A DNA stretch of 12,044 nt from CAVXYC01 sp046154735. Its GTDB lineage: Bacteria; Chloroflexota; UBA6077; JACCZL01. The stretch lies in the NCBI GenBank assembly GCA_046154735.1, contig JBJXFJ010000188.1, forward strand, positions 1 to 12,044, given 5' to 3'. A program made the position numbers and the translations under genes. Of the stretch, positions 1-7,155 are shown one piece after another. Within the stretch, counting starts at the first letter, position 1. Every line of letters starts with the position of its first letter. The notes beneath the pieces are model-generated. The model ran no database searches. It had not been told where the DNA came from and worked only from the letters and a program-made list of their open reading frames with translations.

Positions 1-434
1 CGCTCCTGGGCAATCGCCGTTGCATGCACATGCGCGTCATCGTAGGTCGGCCCGTGGAGCACGACTTCAGCGCCATAGCGCTGTACGGCGGTGACCTTAT
101 AAAGTGGCGCACCAACGGGCATCACAATCGTCGCCGGCACCCCCAGGAGCGAGGCTGCAAGCGCCACACCCTGGCCATGATTACCGGCCGACGCCGTCAC
201 CACACCGCGGGCGCGCACATCCACCGGTAGACGTAGCAGTTTGGTGAGTGAGCCGCGGCTCTTGAAGGAGCCCGTGCGCTGAAAGATCTCGAGCTTGAAG
301 AAAATCTCCGCTCCAAGCATCTCGCTAAAGACCTGGGAATACCGCACATCCGTGCGGTCCAGATGCTCAGCCTGGGCGGCCGCCGCCAGGCGAATATCCT
401 CAATCGTTACGGCCACGGTCCGTTGTGTCTCCAT
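1..434 (-). CDS. ilvA: Threonine ammonia-lyase (threonine dehydratase), N-terminal part
   Basis: PLP-dependent fold type II enzyme. Its expected reaction is deamination of L-threonine to 2-oxobutanoate, the committed step of isoleucine synthesis, in the cytosol. The visible 144 residues contain the PLP-lysine motif GSFKSRG (Lys58) and the cofactor-phosphate loop SAGNHGQG (residues 82-89), both diagnostic of the threonine/serine dehydratase family. The frame runs off the left edge, so the C-terminal half is unseen. I cannot tell whether a regulatory ACT domain exists. The start is the ATG at 434, with GGGG about 8 nt upstream on the coding strand; another ATG (441-439) is out of frame. The gene lies directly behind a T-box leader whose specifier reads AUC (Ile). 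This favours biosynthetic IlvA over the close relatives serine racemase and threo-3-hydroxyaspartate ammonia-lyase. Confidence 0.88.
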   Translation of the reverse strand, partial: METQRTVAVTIEDIRLAAAAQAEHLDRTDVRYSQVFSEMLGAEIFFKLEIFQRTGSFKSRGSLTKLLRLPVDVRARGVVTASAGNHGQGVALAASLLGVPATIVMPVGAPLYKVTAVQRYGAEVVLHGPTYDDAHVHATAIAQE

Positions 435-452
435 GCCTCATCCCCGAACAAC

Positions 453-482
453 AAAAAAGCTCGTCCCAATCAGGGACGAGCT
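453..482 (-). terminator. T-box-controlled intrinsic terminator
   Basis: On the minus strand, a perfect 10-bp stem AGCTCGTCCC/GGGACGAGCT with a 5-nt TGATT loop is followed by a run of T (TTTTTT including the last stem base). It lies about 20 nt before the ilvA start. The 5' half of the stem (CGTCCC) is also the 3' partner of the T-box antiterminator, so the two structures exclude each other. Confidence 0.93.
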
Positions 483-719
483 AGAGCCCGCGGTACCACC
501 CTTGTTCCCCGGCGCACGCCGCGCCAGGGCACTTGGTGAGGTGCAGAACTGCACCTCCAGCCGGAGTATCGGCCGGCCACACCGACTGCGCCTACTCTCG
601 CTTCACGATTTCGGGCAGTAGCTCAGGGATGATTTTCAGCGCCTTCCACCGTCCGTTTCCCACCAATCACGAACTCTCTAAGGTGGAGCCTGCGCTTACT
701 CGTTCCCGTCAACGCCTGT
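453..719 (-). promoter_or_regulatory. T-box riboswitch, predicted isoleucine (AUC) specific
   Basis: This is a tRNA-sensing leader of the ilvA-like gene. Read on the minus strand, it begins with the Stem I base and loop-E element GACGGGAACGAGTA (710-697). Next comes AGAGAG (679-674), then the apical GATTGGTG (668-661), then the specifier region AAAATCATCCC. Here two successive ATC codons (633-631 and 630-628) both encode Ile. A perfect 9-bp hairpin, GAGGTGCAG/CTGCACCTC (557-538), precedes the antiterminator. The hallmark T-box AAGGGTGGTACCGCGG lies at 503-488, followed by the terminator. The TGGT bulge would pair with the acceptor NCCA end. Its last U matches discriminator base A, as expected for tRNA-Ile. 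Binding of uncharged tRNA-Ile should stabilise the antiterminator (AGGG pairing with CCCT) and permit ilvA transcription. The family is well established; the ligand assignment is read from the specifier. Confidence 0.93.
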
Positions 720-737
720 GGTATGTGATTGAGGGCG

Positions 738-743
738 AGTATA
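738..743 (-). promoter_or_regulatory. Candidate -10 box for the T-box/ilvA transcript
   Basis: TATACT on the minus strand lies roughly 20-30 nt upstream of the T-box Stem I, the right place for the leader promoter. No clear TTGACA-like -35 hexamer is seen at 16-18 nt spacing, so this rests on the -10 hexamer and its position only. Confidence 0.35.
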
Positions 744-861
744 CACGAAGCCAACGGAGCACTCCGAGCGTCACAGGACTCACAAACTCCGGTGGCGCGA
801 TTCTTGCTGAAGACTATCGTTTGAAATGTGCCCCGCTCAATGCGGTTTAGTTGAGTGTGAG

Positions 862-964
862 GAGTGAAAGGTAATGAGTGAAAGCAGCCGGTGCGGACGA
901 GCGTGATCTGCCCCGTGCCCCCTCCCTCTTCTCCCTTAACTCTTCACCCTTTATTCTTCACTTA
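862..964. repeat. Imperfect purine-rich inverted repeat in the divergent intergenic region
   Basis: The stretch 862-884 (GAGTGAAAGG... type) and the complement of 942-964 match at about 15 of 23 positions without gaps, with a 57-nt spacer. Each arm is built from degenerate GAGTGA/GTGAAG units. The right arm extends into a pyrimidine-rich tract (about 918-960). It lies between the divergent ilvA leader and the L,D-transpeptidase promoter and overlaps no credible gene. It may be a decayed dispersed repeat or simple-sequence drift. No function can be assigned. Confidence 0.35.
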
Positions 965-1001
965 GACCGTATTGTGTGCCTCACTGGTAACAATCGTCAC
1001 C

Positions 1002-1029
1002 TTGAACTCCCACCCGAAGGGGCGATAAT
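1002..1029 (+). promoter_or_regulatory. Sigma70-type promoter for the L,D-transpeptidase/MoxR operon
   Basis: TTGAAC (1002-1007) and GATAAT (1024-1029) are separated by 16 nt. Each is close to consensus (TTGACA and TATAAT). Transcription would start near 1036, giving a roughly 45-nt 5' UTR before the ATG at 1081. This is the only strong-looking promoter facing the plus-strand gene set. Confidence 0.5.
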
Positions 1030-1063
1030 GTCATGGTAGGTTAAAGTTCAGCCCAACACTCTC

Positions 1064-1069
1064 AGGAAG
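1064..1069 (+). promoter_or_regulatory. Ribosome binding site favouring the ATG at 1081
   Basis: AGGAAG (1064-1069) is the only Shine-Dalgarno-like motif here. It lies 11 nt before ATG 1081. It would overlap the alternative in-frame GTG at 1069, which therefore cannot use it. This decides the start of the L,D-transpeptidase. Confidence 0.5.
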
Positions 1070-1080
1070 TGTCTCCATCC

Positions 1081-2019
1081 ATGTCGCTTGCGTCAATTTT
1101 CGCTGCCACCGCGCTTACCGTGTTGCTGGTCATCGTGCCGTCCGCGTCCGCCAGTGCGCAGACCTTTCGGCCCTACTGGGTTCAGACACATTCACCAACC
1201 GAGCTCTGGTCAGGCGCGGATGCCAAAGCTACCTCATTTGGGCCAATCCGGACGTGGAGCTACCTGGAGGTCCTGACACCACAGCAGGGCCCTCGCCTGT
1301 ACGTCAAGAATCCACTTTCTGAAGGCACGGCCTGGGTAGACGCTAACATGGCGGGTCCAAGCGGCAGCCCACCTGAGGCCTATCTCAAGACCGGCATCAT
1401 CGTGACCAGGACACTGAACCTCCCCGCGCGCGCCGTTGGCCGAGCTCGCGTTCGCTCAGAAGCTGAAGTGCGAGAAGACAACCTGGTAGGGAATCTTTCG
1501 CACAATGAAGGGGTGCGGGTTATTGAGGAAGTCGCGGGGCTGGATGGCGACACCTGGTTCCGCATCGCTGAGAACCAATTCGTCCACGCGGATGGGTTAC
1601 GAGTTCCGCGTGAGCCGGCCACCCGGCGCGCCGGTCGTTGGATCGATGCAGATCTCAGCGAACCTGTCATGATTACAATGTATGAAGATAATAACGTGGT
1701 GGATACGGCGCTAGCGCTCAAAGGCACCTGGGACTGGGAGACACCGCGTGGCACGTTCACAATCCTACGTCGAGTTGCCAATGAGACGATGAGCAGTGAC
1801 ACGATCGGTATCCCGCGCAATAGTCCAGGCGGCTATCACCTCACCAATGTCCTGTATACGCAATACTTCACGAACGATGGCTCATCATTTCATTTCAATT
1901 ACTGGTCTGGGAATTTCGGGTATCGCGGAAGCCACGGCTGTTTGGGCTTGAATTTCGATGATTCGCTCTTTCTATGGCATTGGGCAGACGTGGGTACCGT
2001 GGTCGAGATCCGCGAATAA
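1081..2019 (+). CDS. Secreted L,D-transpeptidase with SH3-like domains (YkuD family)
   Basis: Predicted exported enzyme of 312 residues that would form or edit L,D (3-3) peptidoglycan cross-links or attach proteins to the wall. A signal peptide is visible at residues 1-26: a hydrophobic core (ALTVLLVIV) followed by SASAQ-type cleavage residues. Two SH3b-like regions follow, about residues 28-90 and 105-185, suited to wall binding. The YkuD catalytic domain starts near DLSEPVMITMYE and includes TPRGTF. It ends with His271, His285 and the nucleophile Cys287 in GSHGCLGL. The Arg that follows Cys in many YkuD enzymes (SHGCVR) is Gly here; the surrounding YW...FG...SHGC...W pattern resembles the SH3/YkuD proteins common in Chloroflexota. 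An in-frame GTG at 1069 would add four residues but has no usable ribosome site. The next gene overlaps its 3' end in another frame. Confidence 0.87.
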   Translation: MSLASIFAATALTVLLVIVPSASASAQTFRPYWVQTHSPTELWSGADAKATSFGPIRTWSYLEVLTPQQGPRLYVKNPLSEGTAWVDANMAGPSGSPPEAYLKTGIIVTRTLNLPARAVGRARVRSEAEVREDNLVGNLSHNEGVRVIEEVAGLDGDTWFRIAENQFVHADGLRVPREPATRRAGRWIDADLSEPVMITMYEDNNVVDTALALKGTWDWETPRGTFTILRRVANETMSSDTIGIPRNSPGGYHLTNVLYTQYFTNDGSSFHFNYWSGNFGYRGSHGCLGLNFDDSLFLWHWADVGTVVEIRE

Positions 2020-3520
2020 TCCACGTGGGCGGCGTTTCCCAATCCGGTCGGCGCTGCCCTCAATAGCGCCCGGCTGGCCCGCGGCCGCCATTCTCAAGTG
2101 GACGCTAGCTCAACTGGGCGCAGGTATTGTCGCGCTGGTCGTCCTTGTTTCGGCGTCAGCATCCCTCGTTTCGGCCCAGTCCGAATGGATTGTCGTTGAG
2201 ACGCCGCGGTTTCGCGTCGAGGCCGTAAAGGACCATCAAGCCCAGGCAAGCTGGTATGCTGCCTTTGTTGAGCAGGTGCACGGAGAGTTGTCAGACCTGC
2301 TCGGAGCCACACTGGATCGACCGATCCGCGTTCGACTGTATCCCACCGAGGAGGCCTACGTGACCGCCAATCCAGCCGCGGTCCGTTCTCACGGTATCCT
2401 TGCACATGCGAAACCGGCCGGAGATGAGATAGGGATGGCACTAGTACGCCTGGAGGCACTCCCGGGGTCATCACGCGTCGGAGCGTTTCGGCACGAGCTG
2501 GCTCATCTGTTGCTCAGCCAGCGTTCCGGCGGCCGCCTGCCAATTGGCTTTCATGAGGGTATTGCCCAGTACGTGGAACAGGACCCGAAGACCGAAGCAG
2601 ATTCCATGGAAGGCCTGCGTCGTGCGCTGACTGCTCGGCGGCTCCTGAGCTGGAATGACCTCAACCGAACGACCGAATTCATGAATCAGCCTGATGTCGC
2701 CTATCCGCAGAGTTATGCCATGGTGGCATATCTCGCTGAGCAGCATGGACTTGGCAACCTCATGCAGCTCCTCGATGCGCTCCGTGATGGGCATAATGTC
2801 AGTGACGCTATCTTGGCATCGTTTCACTTGTCAGTGGAAGACCTGGAGCGTGATTGGCGCGCATCAATTCCTGGATCAGTATTAACCGGGCTTCCCAGAA
2901 ATGTCTTGAGCGACGGAAATCTACGCCCCGCTCAAGAAGCTGCCCTGGAACAGCGCTGGGTGGATGCCGCCGGGCTAGCGCGTCGGTCGGAGCAGTTCTG
3001 GACCAATCTTCGTCACGAGACTCGAGCCGCGGAAGCCCGCGCACTGGCCGACCGAGCTGACGCTGTCAGTACCTTTCAGCGTGCGTTTATTGATGCTGAG
3101 CAGTTGCTCAATATCGGCGCGTATGCTCAAGCAAGCGTCACAATCCGCACGGGTCTTGCCCGCGTATCACCGTCAATTGAATCCGAAATGCGCCAGCAGC
3201 TCGAGCACCTGGCTGCGCGTGCGGACGCGGGTACCATTGGAATGGAAGCGCTCCGTCAGGCTCATGAAGCCATGGATGGATACCGCATCATTGACGGGCA
3301 GCGCTTCGCCTCACTTGCGGAGCAGCAGCTCACCCGGGCAGGCAACACGGACGGCGCCGTGGAAGCGCGACTTATCCGGGACCACGCACAGAACTTGCAG
3401 CAGATGGCGGCAATGGCGGCGTTGATCATCGCGTTTATGTCTGGAGGGTTCATCTGGGCCAGTCGCCCGCGGACGATCACAGTGACACCGCCGGCTGGCA
3501 AGCAAGAAATTCGTCTGTAA
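1958..3520 (+). CDS. Membrane-anchored metallopeptidase, peptidase MA-like (gluzincin)
   Basis: Predicted zinc peptidase acting outside the membrane. In the 520-residue frame from ATG 1958, a hydrophobic segment (about 51-73) ends in SLVSAQ and looks like a signal peptide or anchor. The zinc site is HELAH (179-183), followed by HEGIAQYVE (199-207), whose Glu fits a gluzincin third ligand or the equivalent conserved acid. A helical, repeat-like region (about 300-480) follows. A C-terminal transmembrane helix (MAAMAALIIAFMSGGFIWA) then ends in a short basic tail. The start is doubtful: ATG 1958 overlaps the preceding gene by 62 nt, lacks a Shine-Dalgarno sequence and puts about 45 atypical residues before the signal. 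No other ATG/GTG/TTG exists in frame. An ATT at 2090 would give a textbook signal peptide (MLKWTLAQLG...). The physiological substrate is unknown. Confidence 0.8.
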   Translation: MIRSFYGIGQTWVPWSRSANNPRGRRFPIRSALPSIAPGWPAAAILKWTLAQLGAGIVALVVLVSASASLVSAQSEWIVVETPRFRVEAVKDHQAQASWYAAFVEQVHGELSDLLGATLDRPIRVRLYPTEEAYVTANPAAVRSHGILAHAKPAGDEIGMALVRLEALPGSSRVGAFRHELAHLLLSQRSGGRLPIGFHEGIAQYVEQDPKTEADSMEGLRRALTARRLLSWNDLNRTTEFMNQPDVAYPQSYAMVAYLAEQHGLGNLMQLLDALRDGHNVSDAILASFHLSVEDLERDWRASIPGSVLTGLPRNVLSDGNLRPAQEAALEQRWVDAAGLARRSEQFWTNLRHETRAAEARALADRADAVSTFQRAFIDAEQLLNIGAYAQASVTIRTGLARVSPSIESEMRQQLEHLAARADAGTIGMEALRQAHEAMDGYRIIDGQRFASLAEQQLTRAGNTDGAVEARLIRDHAQNLQQMAAMAALIIAFMSGGFIWASRPRTITVTPPAGKQEIRL

Positions 3521-3539
3521 GCGCGCTCGTGATTGAAGC

Positions 3540-3557
3540 AAGGGACTCATAGCCATT
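3540..3557 (+). promoter_or_regulatory. Possible ribosome site and ATT start for the DUF4175-like gene
   Basis: AAGGGA (3540-3545) lies 9 nt before ATT (3555-3557). The ATT opens an in-frame extension of 30 codons leading into GTG 3645. The extension (IRTAPALQPTPYAELDQL...) reads like protein, with an amphipathic segment just before the first membrane helix. GTG 3645 has no Shine-Dalgarno motif. Use of ATT as an initiator is known but rare, so this remains a candidate. Confidence 0.35.
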
Positions 3558-3644
3558 CGCACCGCACCAGCGCTCCAACCGACTCCGTACGCCGAGCTGG
3601 ATCAGCTCCTGAGCGTCTTCCGTCGCCAACTCGGCGCTGAGCAG

Positions 3645-5186
3645 GTGACGCTGCGGATACTGCGGGCACTGACCATTGGGTTCGCCCTTGTGGCCGGCCT
3701 CTATGTGTTGAGCTGGCTTACACGCTGGCCCATCCCGGTGGAGTTTACCTTCGGCCTGATCGCCATCCTGATTGTCTCCACCGTCCTTGGTGCCGTGAGC
3801 CGGTGGCCATCCGTTGTAAACACCGCTCAGGATGCCGATCGAAGGCTTGACCTGGAAGAGCGACTGCTCACGGCGGTCGATTCAATTCAAACGCGGCGCG
3901 CCGGGCGTATCGTGAACCTGCAAATAGCAAACGCCGTGGAAGCCGGTCATGCCCACCGCGACCAGTGGCGCATGAATCGGCAGGCGATCCGTGGTGAGGG
4001 CGGGCGCGCTTGCGCCGCGGGCTTTCTGGCCATCGGCATGTTCCTGATTGCCAGCCTCAGTGATCAATTACCCTTGCCACGGCCGGACCTTACATCCATG
4101 ACCAACCCGGCGGTGGGCCCGCTCAATCCAGAGAGCCAGATTCCGGATCCACCGCCGTTACCCAAACCCGATACGGCGGGCGGCAACGCAGCGGTGAGCC
4201 CGGTGCTGCGGGCGCTCGATGACCTGCGGCGCGCGCGCGAGGCCAACGGTGTCTCACCGGAGGACGCGGAACGGCGAGTCGCGCAGGCAGAGTCCGAAAT
4301 TCAGCGGCAGGCCAGCCAATCTCAGGCCCAGAGGCAAGAGCTCAACCGTCTTGCTCGGGGACTGGCGCAAACGTCGGCCGGGCGTCAAGCAGCCGAGAGC
4401 ATCCAACGTGGCAGCTTCCAACAGGCTGGTAATCAGCTCACCGAGCTCGGAAATGAAGCGGATCAGCTCTCACAGGAGGCTAAGGATCAGCTCTCCCGCG
4501 AGCTTCGCGCTGCCGCTGGAGAGACTTCGCAGAATCGACTCCTCCAGGAACGCGAACGACGAGCCGCCGAGGCCTTAGCCGGGCGAGATTATGCCCAGCA
4601 ACGGCGAGCTCTCAGGGAGCTCGGTGAGGAAGTGGCCAGGGCCGGCAGCTTTGTAGTGCCCCAACAGGACCTGGCTGAGGGGATGAGTCGCATTCGTGAA
4701 GAACGTCAAGACCTGGAGCAGTCAGGCGCCAGCGGGCAGTCCGACGAGCGACAACCGCTGAGTGCGTCTGGCCAGGGGAGCGCACAGACACCCTCAGGGG
4801 CACCCACTACCCAGGGCCAACAAACCACACAGTCGGCTAGCCAAGCTGGCGGTACAGCACCCGGCAGCGGTGAAGGCAGCGGCCAGGCGGCTAACGGTTC
4901 AGCGCCAGGCGGAGACCAGGCCGGGGAGAATCGACTCGATTCCGCGCCACGGCTCGAGGTGGTAGGCCGGCGTGTTGAAGTGCCGGTGAAGGTTGGTCGC
5001 GGGACCATTAGCGAACGACCGGGAACAGAGGACCCCGTGGACACCGAGGAGGCCAGCGCAACCATCACCTCAACCAGTTTGAATCAGCCCCAGGATCCAG
5101 GGACTGCCGCGGCTGAGCGCAATCTCGTGCCCAGCGATCGCCGCCAGACCGTGCGAGACTACTTCGGAGGAGAAAGCTCTCGATGA
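3645..5186 (+). CDS. Three-helix membrane protein with long coiled-coil and low-complexity tail (DUF4175-like)
   Basis: Function unknown; similar proteins accompany MoxR/VWA operons. From GTG 3645 (513 residues) there are two adjacent transmembrane helices (about 9-27 and 33-51). A conserved-looking DADRRLDLEERLLTA (63-77) comes next, then a third helix (about 122-139). A proline-rich linker leads into a long Gln/Ala/Arg/Glu-rich stretch (about 180-360) that should be helical or coiled-coil. A Gly/Ser/Gln/Ala low-complexity segment follows (about 365-430). The C-terminal motif VPSDRRQTVRDYF (495-507) recalls the VP-x-Y-x-x-V-x-x-YF tails of such proteins. The real start is probably upstream: codons 3555-3644 are open in frame and protein-like, but no ATG, GTG or TTG is available. 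The stop overlaps the MoxR start as ATGA. The DUF4175 comparison is from memory of family layout and is tentative. Confidence 0.75.
   Translation: MTLRILRALTIGFALVAGLYVLSWLTRWPIPVEFTFGLIAILIVSTVLGAVSRWPSVVNTAQDADRRLDLEERLLTAVDSIQTRRAGRIVNLQIANAVEAGHAHRDQWRMNRQAIRGEGGRACAAGFLAIGMFLIASLSDQLPLPRPDLTSMTNPAVGPLNPESQIPDPPPLPKPDTAGGNAAVSPVLRALDDLRRAREANGVSPEDAERRVAQAESEIQRQASQSQAQRQELNRLARGLAQTSAGRQAAESIQRGSFQQAGNQLTELGNEADQLSQEAKDQLSRELRAAAGETSQNRLLQERERRAAEALAGRDYAQQRRALRELGEEVARAGSFVVPQQDLAEGMSRIREERQDLEQSGASGQSDERQPLSASGQGSAQTPSGAPTTQGQQTTQSASQAGGTAPGSGEGSGQAANGSAPGGDQAGENRLDSAPRLEVVGRRVEVPVKVGRGTISERPGTEDPVDTEEASATITSTSLNQPQDPGTAAAERNLVPSDRRQTVRDYFGGESSR
5166..5172 (+). promoter_or_regulatory. 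Strong ribosome binding site of the moxR-like gene
   Basis: GGAGGAG lies 10 nt before ATG 5183, inside the 3' end of the preceding gene. It is the best Shine-Dalgarno sequence in the operon, so the ATPase may be translated more strongly than, or independently of, the upstream gene. Confidence 0.7.
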
Positions 5187-6172
5187 TCAACGCCCACCGC
5201 GAGGTCGAGCAACTACAGCAGATTGCTGCCGCGCTCGAGCATCAAGTCAGCCAGGTCATCGTGGGCCAGCAATCTGTCGTACGGGGCGTCACCATTGCAC
5301 TGCTCTCTGGGGGCCACGTCCTCCTTGAGGGCCTGCCAGGGCTGGGCAAGACCATGCTGGTCCGCACGCTTGGCCGCACGTTACAGCTCAGCTCCAGCCG
5401 AATCCAGTTCACTCCGGACCTGATGCCGGCCGACGTGACCGGCACAGACATGCTCTTTGATCATGAGAGTGGACGACGCATCGCGGAATTCCAGCCGGGT
5501 CCAATTTTTGCAAATCTCGTACTTGCGGATGAGATCAACCGGGGAAGCCCTAAGACGCAGTCTGCGCTGCTGGAGGCCATGCAGGAGCAAACCGTGACCG
5601 TGGGGCACAACGTTCATCGATTACCGCTGCCGTTCTTTGTGCTGGCCACGCAGAATCCAATTGAGCTCGAGGGGACCTATCCACTGCCCGAAGCGGAGCT
5701 AGATCGATTCTTCTTCAAGCTCAACGTGGCCTACCCGTCACGCGCTGAGCTTCACGAGATCGTTTCGCGCACCACCGGCCCGGGAGTACCGCAACCGGAG
5801 GCCATCGCGGATGGCGCCCAGATCCTGGATCTCCAACAGCTCGTCAGGGAAATCCCCGTTGCCACGGAAGTGCAGGACTACGCCATTCGCGTTGTGCTGG
5901 GAACACACGCCGACCTCCCGGAGGGCACGGACTCAGCGAAGAAGTCAGTCCGTTATGGTGCAAGCCCGCGGGCGGCACAAGCCATCATGCTTGCGGGGCG
6001 GGTCTATGCAGTACTCGCCGGCCGTCTGAATGTCTCGTTTGAAGACGTGCGCCGGGTGGCTCCGCCGGCGCTCCGCCATCGCATCATTCTCACCTACGAG
6101 GCGGAAGCCCGAGGCGCCACGACTGATAGCGTCATTGCCGAAATCCTGGATACGGTGCCGCGCGAACCGTGA
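5183..6172 (+). CDS. MoxR-family AAA+ ATPase
   Basis: Cytosolic hexameric-type AAA+ ATPase of 329 residues, the usual family length. MoxR proteins act as chaperones that activate or assemble partner complexes carrying VWA domains. Visible motifs are Walker A GLPGLGKT (50-57), Walker B LVLADEIN (112-119), sensor 1 ATQNP (155-159), the arginine-finger region EAELDRF (Arg175), and a sensor-2-like SPRAAQA in the C-terminal lid. The start is ATG 5183, overlapping the previous stop as ATGA and backed by GGAGGAG. Its stop overlaps the next start as GTGA (6169-6172), so it is probably translationally coupled to the DUF58 gene. Its likely partners are the DUF58 and VWA proteins that follow. All key catalytic motifs look intact. 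Confidence 0.95.
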   Translation: MINAHREVEQLQQIAAALEHQVSQVIVGQQSVVRGVTIALLSGGHVLLEGLPGLGKTMLVRTLGRTLQLSSSRIQFTPDLMPADVTGTDMLFDHESGRRIAEFQPGPIFANLVLADEINRGSPKTQSALLEAMQEQTVTVGHNVHRLPLPFFVLATQNPIELEGTYPLPEAELDRFFFKLNVAYPSRAELHEIVSRTTGPGVPQPEAIADGAQILDLQQLVREIPVATEVQDYAIRVVLGTHADLPEGTDSAKKSVRYGASPRAAQAIMLAGRVYAVLAGRLNVSFEDVRRVAPPALRHRIILTYEAEARGATTDSVIAEILDTVPREP

Positions 6173-7155
6173 GCCTTGCTCAGCGCCGCCGAGCGGTCAC
6201 TCGCGCCGCCGCGCATTGGTTGGGGAGTTTTGCATCCTCTGTTCGGAGCGTCGCGCGGCAGCCTCGGCCCGAGGTCGCGCCGCTATCCATACCCTGGTCC
6301 ACATTTGACCGGCTGCAATTCGTCGTCAGTCAGCGACATCGCACCAGCGTGGGCGGAGAGCACCGTGGTCGGCAGCGCGCGCCGTCACCGGATTTCGCCG
6401 ATTACCGACCGTACCAACATGGGGACGACGTCCGTCGAATAGATTGGAATGTCTATGGCCGTCTGGGCGTTCTCCAGCTCCGTCAAACGGAGGCCCAGCT
6501 CCGCGTGTCGGTCAAGATACTCCTGGACTGCTCAGCTTCGATGCATTGGGGAGAGCCTGAGAAATTCAAATTCGCTCGTGAGCTCACACTGGCCCTGAGC
6601 CGCGTGGCGCTCGCGCGGTCCGACTCGGTATCCATCACCTGTCTCGGCCATGCGGACCGCTCGATCGGCCCACTGTCTGGTATTCACCAATTTGGCGTCG
6701 TTGAGCATTTTCTCAATGCAACCTCACCACGCGGGAAAGTTGACCTGGTGTCCGCCGTGCCCCCCGCGATCATGGATCGTAGCCGGCCACGGAACGGTCC
6801 GGGGCTCACCTTCCTGATATCGGATTTGCACGGTATCACCGATCCTGGAGTGCTCTTTGGCTCGCTCCGGAGTGCATCGGAAAGCGCGGTCACGCTTCAC
6901 GTGGTCAGTCAGGCTGAAGCTGATCCGGAAGCATTGGGAGACGTGGATCTGGTGGACGCGGAAAGCGGCCAAATTGTTGAGGTCGGTCTGAGCTTGAACG
7001 TGATCCAGGCGTATCGAGCGCGCTATGACGCCTGGCGTCAGCACCTGGAGCGCACTTGCGGCGAGAGGGATGTTCGCTACGTGCGTTGTAGCACCGAGCG
7101 CACGATCCCGGAGGTAGTCCTTGCGGATCTTCGGAATTGCCAGGTGGTTCGATGA
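6169..7155 (+). CDS. DUF58 domain protein (VWA-like), MoxR partner
   Basis: Usual companion of MoxR ATPases. The molecular role is not settled, but it is thought to be an adaptor or substrate in MoxR-assisted assembly. The 328-residue protein shows the DUF58 signature DFADYRPYQHGDDVRRIDWNVYGR (75-98). A VWA-like core follows, with a MIDAS-type D-x-S-x-S at Asp120-Ser122-Ser124 in LLDCSASM. A later strand, LTFLISDLHG, carries a second acidic position. No transmembrane helix is visible, so this is the short soluble form rather than the form with an N-terminal helix pair. The N-terminal 40 residues are basic. Start GTG 6169 overlaps the MoxR stop. The 3' end overlaps the next gene as ATGA (7152-7155). 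Confidence 0.93.
   Translation: MSLAQRRRAVTRAAAHWLGSFASSVRSVARQPRPEVAPLSIPWSTFDRLQFVVSQRHRTSVGGEHRGRQRAPSPDFADYRPYQHGDDVRRIDWNVYGRLGVLQLRQTEAQLRVSVKILLDCSASMHWGEPEKFKFARELTLALSRVALARSDSVSITCLGHADRSIGPLSGIHQFGVVEHFLNATSPRGKVDLVSAVPPAIMDRSRPRNGPGLTFLISDLHGITDPGVLFGSLRSASESAVTLHVVSQAEADPEALGDVDLVDAESGQIVEVGLSLNVIQAYRARYDAWRQHLERTCGERDVRYVRCSTERTIPEVVLADLRNCQVVR

Noticed and set aside
295..850. Plus-strand open frames of about 105 codons across the ilvA start and T-box
   Set aside because: They cover conserved RNA elements of the minus-strand T-box and have no protein motif or ribosome site.
1380..1820. 146-codon minus-strand frame opposite the L,D-transpeptidase
   Set aside because: Low-complexity Arg/Ser/Thr translation with no motif. 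It lies entirely inside a well-supported gene.
4850..4900. Short direct repeats of GGCAGCGG-like units
   Set aside because: They encode the Gly/Ser/Ala-rich linker of the membrane protein and are too short and irregular to be a tandem-repeat locus or CRISPR.
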